64,000 nt of DNA from Microvirga massiliensis. Its GTDB lineage: Bacteria; Pseudomonadota; Alphaproteobacteria; Rhizobiales; Beijerinckiaceae. The stretch covers positions 36,818-100,817 of the forward strand of contig NZ_LN811350.1 of assembly GCF_001006805.1 (NCBI RefSeq). The letters run 5' to 3'. The notes under the pieces were generated by a model. The model was given only the letters and a program-made list of their open reading frames with translations, had not been told where the DNA came from and searched no databases. Positions 57,394 to 64,000 of the stretch are shown here, in pieces (position 1 is the first letter of the stretch; every line of letters starts with the position of its first letter). The position numbers and the translations under genes were made by a program.

Positions 57394-58754
57394 GCACCGC
57401 CGGGCTAATCACGCAGCAAGTTGCAGTGTCGAATACTATTCCAATGCGCAACCCCGATTGGTCTGGCACAGTCGGCCCACCATTTGGAGCGGGTTTAATA
57501 ACGTTAGGCATCACCATCATTGTCATATTTCTGGGTCTCACTGCCGGATGGTCACTTCTCGCACCGCTTGAAAGCGCTGTAGTCGCACCTGGCGTGATCG
57601 TCGTCGACAGTCATGTGAAAACGGTACAGCATCTGGAGGGAGGTATCGTCGAAAGTATTGCGGTTCGCGAAGGCGACAAAGTAAAGGCGGGAGACCTCTT
57701 GATCACACTGCAGGATACGATGCCTGCCTCGGCACTGAACGAGATACGTGCTCAGTACCTTGAAGCGCGAGCAACCGCCGCGCGCCTCGTAGCTGAACGA
57801 GACAATGCGGATTCCCTAACCTTCCCGCCTGACCTAATCTCCAGGTCGTCAGAGCAGAATGTCCATGACGCAATCGCTGGACAAGAGAGCATCTTTCAAA
57901 GCCGCCGCACTCTCCTCAAGCAACAGCTGACGATCCTTGAGCGCACCATATCCGGGCTGCAGATCGAGATCCAAGGCCTGGAAGGTCAAATTGCCGCCTC
58001 TAGAACAGGTCTGACGCTGATTGGAGAGGAACTGAGTGATGCACTCAAGCTACTAAGTCAGGGACTTACGAACAGGCCACGTGTGCTGGCCCTGCAGCGT
58101 CATAAGGCTGAAATCGAGGGCTCCATTGCCAGCTACTTGGCCTCCATCGGAGCCGCGCAGCAGCGTATCGAGCAAGCACGATTGCGAAGCGCAGAGCTGC
58201 AAGCCTCAAGCGCGACAGAGGTGGTCAAAAATCTCGATGCGGTCAGGACCCGCGCTTACGAGCTTGCTCAGAAACTCGCAGCTGCGGAAGATGTCATGCA
58301 ACGGACGCAGATCCGGTCTCCAACCGACGGCATTATCGTTACGATGAAGGTACATACGATCGGCGGCGTCATAAGTGCCGGGCAACCGTTGATGGATATT
58401 GTCCCGGATAACGACAAGCTCATCGTTCAGGCGTCGATCGATGCATTGGATATCGATCAGGTGCAAGCTGGTCTTCCCGTCACAGTATGGCTTTGGGCCA
58501 TCAACCGGAGGAACCGCGCTGCCCTCGAGGGCAGGTTGCAGATGGTGTCCGCAGACCGGGTGGTGGACCCAAAGTCGGGTTCCGCCTATTACGTCGGCCG
58601 CGTTGAAATCGACTCAATGCCATCCGATGCGTCGGTTGCACTGCAGCCAGGAATGGGGGCCGATGTCATGATTCGAACCGGTGCCCGGACACCATGGGAA
58701 TATGTAAAAGCGCCAATAGCACGCTTCATTCAAGGGTCCCTCCGGGAGGAATGA
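57390..58754 (+). CDS. HlyD/PrtE-type secretion adaptor
   Basis: 454 residues from TTG 57390, supported by GAGGAG 6 bases upstream; the TTGA overlaps the exporter stop. One N-terminal membrane helix (about 35-60), a lipoyl half (VKTVQHLEGGIVESIAVREG), a long coiled-coil hairpin (about 110-300), the second half (QIRSPTDGIIVTMKVHTIGG) and a beta-barrel match type I secretion membrane fusion proteins. It would join the ABC exporter to an outer membrane TolC encoded elsewhere. Confidence 0.9.
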   Translation: MSTAGLITQQVAVSNTIPMRNPDWSGTVGPPFGAGLITLGITIIVIFLGLTAGWSLLAPLESAVVAPGVIVVDSHVKTVQHLEGGIVESIAVREGDKVKAGDLLITLQDTMPASALNEIRAQYLEARATAARLVAERDNADSLTFPPDLISRSSEQNVHDAIAGQESIFQSRRTLLKQQLTILERTISGLQIEIQGLEGQIAASRTGLTLIGEELSDALKLLSQGLTNRPRVLALQRHKAEIEGSIASYLASIGAAQQRIEQARLRSAELQASSATEVVKNLDAVRTRAYELAQKLAAAEDVMQRTQIRSPTDGIIVTMKVHTIGGVISAGQPLMDIVPDNDKLIVQASIDALDIDQVQAGLPVTVWLWAINRRNRAALEGRLQMVSADRVVDPKSGSAYYVGRVEIDSMPSDASVALQPGMGADVMIRTGARTPWEYVKAPIARFIQGSLREE

Positions 58755-59070
58755 GGGCGTTGGCAATTGTTATTGGCCGCTGCGGGATCATACATGGCTG
58801 TCGTATGAGGCTGTCGGACCAGCCACTGGCGCGGAAGCATGCGTTTCCGATGACATTGGTGACCGCAGGATTGCCTCTCACTGCTCAATCGAACCTTCAT
58901 CAAGTGAGGTTCCGCGAAGCTCAGTTGCGTGCGTTGACATTCTCGATGACATGGAGGTGATCGATGCTAGACTTTCCGTTACGCAGTATTTGCGCTTGTC
59001 TTTATTTTGTTCTCCTCGACATCAAACTCTGAAGGGGCTAGCATCGTTGAATCTTTAAAAAAGCGCAGCA
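58755..59070 (+). other. Leader region with a signal-peptide-like stretch out of frame with capA
   Basis: About 315 bases. A strong GGAGG at 58953-58957 precedes ATG 58964. Just downstream, in another frame, RYAVFALVFILFSSTSNSEG reads like a signal peptide, but it has no start codon of its own and does not join the CapA frame, which has a stop at 59056. No intact gene is present. A frameshifted 5' end of the CapA gene is one explanation. Confidence 0.4.
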
Positions 59071-60207
59071 ATGTCACCTCACGATATGATCACACCCGAG
59101 ATTACTATCGTTTTCGGCGGGGATACCAGTCTGGGCGATGCATATCTAAGTAAACTTAAATCTGGTGAGCATCTTCAGAGGCTGAAATTTCGCCCGCTCA
59201 GCTTCTTCGACGCGCTGGAACCTCTTATCACTGACAAGTACCGTCTTATCGTCAATCTAGAGACGGTACTGTCCGATGGACCAAAACCGCCTATCAATGA
59301 AAAGAAGCAATACTGTGGTTGGGACACGGCGGAGCGAACGATAAACGCCCTAAAGTCTATCGGAGTAGATGCTGTCTCGCTGGCGAACAATCATACAATG
59401 GATTTCGGCTCCGCCAACCTGACCCCAATGATCTCCCTGCTCAAGACGGCGGATGTTCACGTTCTCGGCGCTGGGGAGAACATCACGGAGGCATCAGAGC
59501 CCTGGAAGATACGTTCTCCTCACGGTAGCATTTATGTGATAGCGGCGTTCGAACTCCGCAGGCAATACAAAGATCTCTATTCCTTCTATGCCGGAAATAG
59601 AAAGCCGGGTGTTAATTATTTCAAGCTGCGGCGACGCAACCGGCTGTCAGCTGCAATCAGTTTGATTAGGCGAACTGATCCTAACGCTCTCATCATAGTG
59701 TTTCCTCATTGGGGGGGAGCGGTCAATTACGGTCCACCGACAGAGCGGATGTTGGACGCAAACGAGGGATTCTTCGAAGCTGGCGCTGATTTGGTGTTAG
59801 GACACGGATCTCACAATGTACAACCGTGCTTTGCGTCTCCTATTGGAACCACGGTATTCTCGATCGGCAATTTCGTTTTCAACTCACCAGGCCGATACAG
59901 AATGTATAATGCATCGCCGTACAGCTTGATTGGACGCTTGAGCCTCGGGCGCTCCCACGGCGGCTGGACGGGAAGGTTGAAGCTTTACCCCATCGTTTCC
60001 GATAACCAGAAAACCGGATATCAACCCCGACCAGTGCAAGAAAAGGAGGCGCTGGAGGTATTCCAGTTTCTATCGGTAGGCGAAAAACATGATTCCGATC
60101 GAGGGTTCGAGCTCCAACGCGACGAGCGGGGGTGGTACATTGTCCGGACAACCCCACTCAGTCGTCAATTCGCTCACCATTCTGATTCAACCGACCGTTT
60201 GTTGTAG
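59071..60207 (+). CDS. CapA-family metallophosphatase-like protein
   Basis: 378 residues. TIVFGGDTSLGD, NLETVLSDG, LANNHTMDFG, VFPHWGG and GHGSHNVQP give the metal-ligand motifs of the CapA/PgsA family, which is needed for poly-gamma-glutamate capsule synthesis in Bacillus and is found in many polymer loci. Unlike usual members it has no in-frame signal peptide or membrane anchor, and its ATG lacks a good ribosome binding site. An out-of-frame hydrophobic stretch lies just upstream. It sits between the secretion pair and the ATP-grasp ligase. Confidence 0.85.
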   Translation: MSPHDMITPEITIVFGGDTSLGDAYLSKLKSGEHLQRLKFRPLSFFDALEPLITDKYRLIVNLETVLSDGPKPPINEKKQYCGWDTAERTINALKSIGVDAVSLANNHTMDFGSANLTPMISLLKTADVHVLGAGENITEASEPWKIRSPHGSIYVIAAFELRRQYKDLYSFYAGNRKPGVNYFKLRRRNRLSAAISLIRRTDPNALIIVFPHWGGAVNYGPPTERMLDANEGFFEAGADLVLGHGSHNVQPCFASPIGTTVFSIGNFVFNSPGRYRMYNASPYSLIGRLSLGRSHGGWTGRLKLYPIVSDNQKTGYQPRPVQEKEALEVFQFLSVGEKHDSDRGFELQRDERGWYIVRTTPLSRQFAHHSDSTDRLL

Positions 60208-60546
60208 TGTGCGCCATGATACGCGTAAGCATGACTCGGACAGCCGTGGAAGTCTCGCGCTTCATTTGCCCTGTTGCGCGATGACTTAGCAAGGCATTTC
60301 GGTGCAGGAATATTGCCAAGCTTTCTCGTCAGACCAATGCATTCCGTGTTAATGGTCGCACTGAATGCAGATTCAACGCGTTCTTGATCCGCCCCTGAAC
60401 CGAGCCAAGGATGTCCGTTCAGTTCTAGGAGGACAAGGTTGTAGACTCGACGGATTAGCATGATGATAGACGCTCGCGAGGTTTTCTTGACTAGAAGATC
60501 ACGTGAAGTCGTACTATAAGACAATCAGGTAGCATTGCGGAGGGAA
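60208..60546. other. Intergenic region before the ATP-grasp ligase
   Basis: About 340 bases. TTGACT (60487) and TACTAT (60512) could be a promoter, though the 19-bp spacing is long. A minus-strand frame (about 60524-60174) contains MLIRRVYNLVLLELNGHPWL but lacks support as a gene. Nothing else is recognised. Confidence 0.35.
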
Positions 60547-62766
60547 ATGCTTGTCATGCACGACGCAACTCCAGACCTCCTCTCTGCCCCCCCCGATGTC
60601 CGGTTCACCGACGCGGAGGCAGGAGGCTCATTTCCCCGGATCATCCGAAGCTCCCTACTTCGAGGCTGCAATGTGTATCACACTTCAAGTGTGCTGAGCC
60701 TCAAGGTCGACCTTGGAGGCCTAGCGCAGCTGAGGACTTCCGATCTTGGACCGGACTTTCCGCTACGGTTCAATAGCTACTTCCCCGTTGTGCCGCCTAT
60801 CCTCCCGCCATCTTCATCTGATCAGGGCGTTTCCTCAGAATATCGATCTAAGCTCTTATCTCCTGCGGGCGTTGAGATTGGCGAGGCGTTGCTGGAGGCA
60901 ATAATCTCCGTCGAAGCAACAATTCTCAGAACGATGTTTTTTCTGGACCGGGTTCAGTTTGCCTCCGTAATTCCCGGCAGCGATGATCATGAAGTAATTT
61001 TGGTATGGGAAACCCTGGACCCTGAGATGTCACGGTCGTCGGCAGAGGTCGCGGTAGCCGGATTCGTTGAAATATCTCGACAGAATGCTGGCCACTCGAG
61101 GAGTGGGGAGTACGAGCTCGCATTGCTGAAACTCACTCAGCGCGCAGAGAGGCGCCGTATCTCGAGTTCTACGGCGGTTCTGAAGAGAGCTGCGTCCCGA
61201 CTGGGCATACCTTTCGAGTTCATTACCCGTCGACAACTGCGCCTTGGACATGGTGTATGCCAGCAGCGGTGCCTTTCGACCATGGGAGGCTCGACGTCCT
61301 ATTCGGCAGTGCTGATGTCATTAGACAAGCATGTAAGCAATCTCCAACTCACTCAACTATCACTACCAGTCCCACGACAATTTAAAGTGGCCAATATCGC
61401 AGAGGCAGTCGCCGCTCTCGAACGCATAGGTAGGCCTGTCGTCGTCAAGCCAGTACAGGGCAATCAAGGTCGCGGAATTACCATCGGGGTGAAGAACCCG
61501 CAGGAAATTGATGCTGCCTTCCAGCTCGCTGCTTCCGAGGAGCACGGAGTTCTCATCGAGGAGTTGGTGCTGGGGAAGGATTATCGCCTTACGGTCGTAG
61601 GCGGGAAATTCGCTGCCGCTCTATTGTGTGTTCCACCACAGATTCGTGGTGACGGTGTGCGCACCATTCGGCAACTCATCGACGAGCTGAATGCCGAGCC
61701 TGACAGGGACAAGCTGCGCTTCTCACCGATTACTTTCGACGATGAACTCAGAGATCATCTCGATTCCCTGGGCTACGGGCTCGACTCGATACCAGCACCT
61801 GGCCAGCTTATTGCGGTCCGAGCGACCGGGCATGTATCTAGAGGAGGTATTCCGATTGATGTAACGGATCTCGTTCACCCCGACAACCGGAAGGTCTCCG
61901 AGGAGGCTGCTCGCGCGATGGGACTCGAGATTGCGGGTGTAGACTTCGTTTCGCCGGATATTTCGAGATCTTACCGCGAAATAGGTGGCCGGATCGTAGA
62001 AGTGAACTCGCGTCCGGGCGTTGGCATGCATCTGTGGCCACGTGAGGGGACATCGCGCGACATGGGGGTCGCCATTCTTCGCCATATGTTCCCGGATCCC
62101 GCCTCTGCCTGCGTGCCGTTTCTTCTCGTCGCAGGAGATCGAGGCCGTGGCTCTGTGGCCCGCTTCGTTGACGGCATGCTGCGGGCGAAGGGTCTGACCG
62201 TGGGGCTCAGCCTAAAGCAGGGAGCCTATATCAATGGGCGGTCGCTCGATGTTCCAGAGGACAAGCTGCAACACGCGCCCAACATCCTCTTGCGGCAGCC
62301 GTTAACTCAAGCGGTGGCAGCTGCCGTGTCCCTCCGCCATGTAGCGAAGCATGGACTGGGGTTACAGAAGTGTGATGCGGTGTCGCTGGTGTCTTTGGAC
62401 TCGGAAAAAATTTCCGACGAGTATGAGAAGGGGTTGGCGGTTCTACTGAAGGCGAACCGAGGGCGGTTCATCGTCAGCTCAAAGAATCGGTTTGCGCGCC
62501 AAGCGCTTTCGTCTGTGGATCGATCTCGGATCGTCCTGATCGCTGCAGACTCTCGCGATCCCGAGGTGAGTGATCACCTCGCGATTGGGGGAGCAGCTGT
62601 TGTGAGGCGCTGGTCAAATGACATGACGGGACTGCAATTTGCATTCGTCGAGGCAGGAGAAGAAGTTGTATCGACTCAAATGCCGAGCCTTTCCGGTGCA
62701 AGACAGCAGCATATCGAGGCGGCCATGCATGCGTTTGCGCTCACTCATACTACCCAACTCAGTTAG
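60547..62766 (+). CDS. Cyanophycin-synthetase-like ATP-grasp ligase with degenerate Mur domain
   Basis: 739 residues from ATG 60547, directly after GGAGGGAA. The N-terminal domain and linker follow CphA (GHGVCQQRCLSTMGGSTSYS). An ATP-grasp domain starts near residue 296 (PVVVKPVQGNQGRGITIGV), with FSPITFDDELRDHL and IVEVNSRPGVGMHL. The Mur-ligase-like part begins near 525, but its P-loop reads GDRGRGSVA instead of GTNGKTTT and the domain is about 180 residues shorter than in CphA1. So one ligase centre looks intact and the other dead, as in CphA2-type enzymes. The product is probably an amide-linked polymer or conjugate, not certainly cyanophycin. Confidence 0.85.
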   Translation: MLVMHDATPDLLSAPPDVRFTDAEAGGSFPRIIRSSLLRGCNVYHTSSVLSLKVDLGGLAQLRTSDLGPDFPLRFNSYFPVVPPILPPSSSDQGVSSEYRSKLLSPAGVEIGEALLEAIISVEATILRTMFFLDRVQFASVIPGSDDHEVILVWETLDPEMSRSSAEVAVAGFVEISRQNAGHSRSGEYELALLKLTQRAERRRISSSTAVLKRAASRLGIPFEFITRRQLRLGHGVCQQRCLSTMGGSTSYSAVLMSLDKHVSNLQLTQLSLPVPRQFKVANIAEAVAALERIGRPVVVKPVQGNQGRGITIGVKNPQEIDAAFQLAASEEHGVLIEELVLGKDYRLTVVGGKFAAALLCVPPQIRGDGVRTIRQLIDELNAEPDRDKLRFSPITFDDELRDHLDSLGYGLDSIPAPGQLIAVRATGHVSRGGIPIDVTDLVHPDNRKVSEEAARAMGLEIAGVDFVSPDISRSYREIGGRIVEVNSRPGVGMHLWPREGTSRDMGVAILRHMFPDPASACVPFLLVAGDRGRGSVARFVDGMLRAKGLTVGLSLKQGAYINGRSLDVPEDKLQHAPNILLRQPLTQAVAAAVSLRHVAKHGLGLQKCDAVSLVSLDSEKISDEYEKGLAVLLKANRGRFIVSSKNRFARQALSSVDRSRIVLIAADSRDPEVSDHLAIGGAAVVRRWSNDMTGLQFAFVEAGEEVVSTQMPSLSGARQQHIEAAMHAFALTHTTQLS

Positions 62767-62879
62767 ATCTTACGACGATTTACGGAGCATGCGTACCGAT
62801 CGCAGTATCGAATAGCTCGTGTCGCAAATCCTCCCGAATCGATCCGAAACCCTCACCACGAGGTTTGATGAATTTCTGA

Positions 62880-63175
62880 CGGTCCGGTGTTATGCTTTGA
62901 TGAGTTGCTTTCCGGTTCCTAACCGACACACTGGTATCTCAGCTAGTCGCCTGCGGGCGAATCGCGCGTCAACTATGAGTACCGGCGACAGGGCTCGGCC
63001 AACCTGTTTTATGCGCTGAGCCGCCGGCGGGACGGCGCCACGTGGGTGTGACACCACGCCAAGCCAAACAGGAGTTTGCCGAGCAGATGCATGCTCGTCT
63101 ACATGCAACGTTCCAGGGCTTGGGTGATTGTGGTGGCGCTGGATAATCTGGGTACCCACCCTTCGGCTGCAGGCA
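62880..63175 (+). pseudogene. Decayed IS630-type transposase fragment
   Basis: In plus-strand frames broken by stops and frameshifts the DDE transposase pattern can be read: CFDE (first catalytic Asp), NYEYRRQGSANLFYALS, then PRQAKQEFAEQMHARLHA in a second frame and VVALDNLGTHPSAA (second Asp) in a third. The N- and C-terminal parts are missing and no terminal inverted repeats were found. It lies between the ligase and the acyltransferase gene, marking past insertion. Confidence 0.8.
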
Positions 63176-63214
63176 GGTCAAGCATCAAAATGCGGCCGAC
63201 CCCATTGTCGTCGA

Positions 63215-63985
63215 TTACACCATTATCCAACCTAGCGTCATCTGCTTATCGGCAGCGTTCACTGCAAATCTCTCCTTGGCCCAAGCAAGCCCGGGCTTTC
63301 CGATTGCGGGACCGACGTTGATCCACTGGCGATCAAGATATAATTTGGACAACTCATGATCGATGTAAGGAGTCACGTTATATTCATTGTCGCCTCTGCG
63401 ATGAACAGAAGCGACCCATGATGCGCCGAGATGGCTTCCGACCCCGTAGCCGATCACGTCATCGTCCAGCACCACGGCCAGATGGCGCACGCCCAACGGC
63501 TCCAGCAGAGACAAGTTCTCGAACGTCCAGACCGTACGCCGTCGATGATAGGTCGTCCGACCGTTTGCCGTCTTTGCCGCATACCACCTGTCGTTGCAGG
63601 CCAGCACGCGAGCCAGGTTCTCCGGACCAATCGGCTCTACATGCGCGCCAGCCCTCGAGAGCCTGCCGACTTTTTTGCGGGTTCCTTTCCAAGAGGATCC
63701 GCGCATCTCGGAGACGGTTTCGCGGTGCCAGACGAATTCGCGATGGCACTCGACCTTATTGAAGTCGTTCTTCCAGCCTTCCTCCCGCTGTTCAGGCACA
63801 TACCCCAGGAGATCGCCGGGCCGGAGCGCCTTTGCTTCGCGGTCGAGAATGCGCTCATACGCCTCCCAGTCGGACACCAGCGGCAGCAGCTTGGTCTTCC
63901 GGCCGAGACGCAGGAGAATGCAGTCCGCCTTGACCTCCTCCGAGGCCCCGCGGGCAAAGTCCTGCGCCAGTACCAGCAAATTCAT
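63215..63985 (-). CDS. GNAT/FemAB-like acyltransferase, possibly 5' partial
   Basis: 256 residues from ATG 63985; the frame stays open to the window end (PGYGMNLLVLAQD), so the real start may lie beyond. GSSWKGTRKKVGRLSRAGAH resembles the basic helix of DUF2156/lysyl-phosphatidylglycerol synthase-type GNAT domains, and HLAVVLDDDVIGYGVGSHLG and NVTPYIDHEL fit the acyl-donor core. Such enzymes transfer an aminoacyl or acyl group to an amine or lipid. It points toward the ligase gene across the transposase remnant; a joint role is inference. Confidence 0.6.
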   Translation of the reverse strand: MNLLVLAQDFARGASEEVKADCILLRLGRKTKLLPLVSDWEAYERILDREAKALRPGDLLGYVPEQREEGWKNDFNKVECHREFVWHRETVSEMRGSSWKGTRKKVGRLSRAGAHVEPIGPENLARVLACNDRWYAAKTANGRTTYHRRRTVWTFENLSLLEPLGVRHLAVVLDDDVIGYGVGSHLGASWVASVHRRGDNEYNVTPYIDHELSKLYLDRQWINVGPAIGKPGLAWAKERFAVNAADKQMTLGWIMV

Positions 63986-64000
63986 GCCGTAACCAGGAAT

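Noticed and set aside
58694..58960. 88-codon frame after the adaptor gene
   Set aside because: Overlaps the adaptor 3' end, lacks a ribosome binding site and protein-like pattern.
60174..60524. 116-codon minus-strand frame between capA-like and ligase genes
   Set aside because: Only a short segment looks protein-like, with no start signal or known domain; noted in the intergenic entry.

Overview
The window reads as chromosomal DNA of a high-GC alphaproteobacterium, most likely a member of the Hyphomicrobiales (Rhizobiales). The grounds are the rnd-lptC-lptA-lptB-rpoN-(hpf)-ptsN order, a fused urease gamma/beta subunit, a urea ABC transporter joined to urease, and dispersed intergenic palindromes of the kind common in that order. 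The genus cannot be fixed by eye; Methylobacteriaceae-like bacteria such as Microvirga are a guess.

Layout. 0-4.6 kb: the end of a metallo-hydrolase gene and three surface-polysaccharide genes (polyprenyl-phosphate sugar-1-phosphate transferase, sugar epimerase, CapD/WbpM-like dehydratase). 4.6-11.7 kb: a TetR regulator, an iron/heme-type ABC pair and an RND efflux pump with its lipoprotein adaptor; near-identical 22-bp operator-like sites lie before tetR and before the pump. 11.8-19 kb: an aminotransferase, a polyamine-type binding protein, a SIMPL protein, a TAXI-type binding protein and a secreted hendecad coiled-coil protein. 19-26.4 kb: class I fumarase, ptsN, a wrecked hpf, rpoN, lptB, lptA, lptC and rnd. 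26.5-31 kb: small envelope proteins, a dehalogenase, a candidate sRNA, a DUF3095 protein and a lone receiver domain. 31-37.5 kb: a sugar-acid catabolic cluster (lactonase, DHDPS-family enzyme, TctC binding protein, RraA-fold protein, GntR regulator, IlvD/Edd dehydratase) with a decamer-repeat control region. 37.9-48.5 kb: one long urtABCDE-ureD-ureAB-ureC-ureE-ureF-ureG run behind a sigma-54 promoter, matching the rpoN gene in the same window and pointing to nitrogen control. 48.6-54.5 kb: a serine hydrolase, a small lipoprotein, an M20 amidohydrolase, 6-phosphogluconate dehydrogenase and gluconokinase, among gene wrecks (dpaL, an aspartate-dehydrogenase-like gene, an unrecognised frame).

55-64 kb is the most unusual stretch. 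It is visibly more AT-rich than the rest, sits beside gene remnants and a dead IS630-type transposase, and carries a type-I-secretion-like ABC protein with an altered switch histidine, an HlyD-type adaptor, a CapA-like metallophosphatase, a cyanophycin-synthetase-like ATP-grasp ligase with a degenerate Mur-ligase half, and, on the other strand, a GNAT/FemAB-like acyltransferase. I read this as a candidate, possibly undescribed, locus for making and exporting an amide-linked polymer or peptide conjugate. That reading is inference from gene content.

Where several starts were possible I chose the one with the best ribosome binding site and family-typical N-terminus, and said so.
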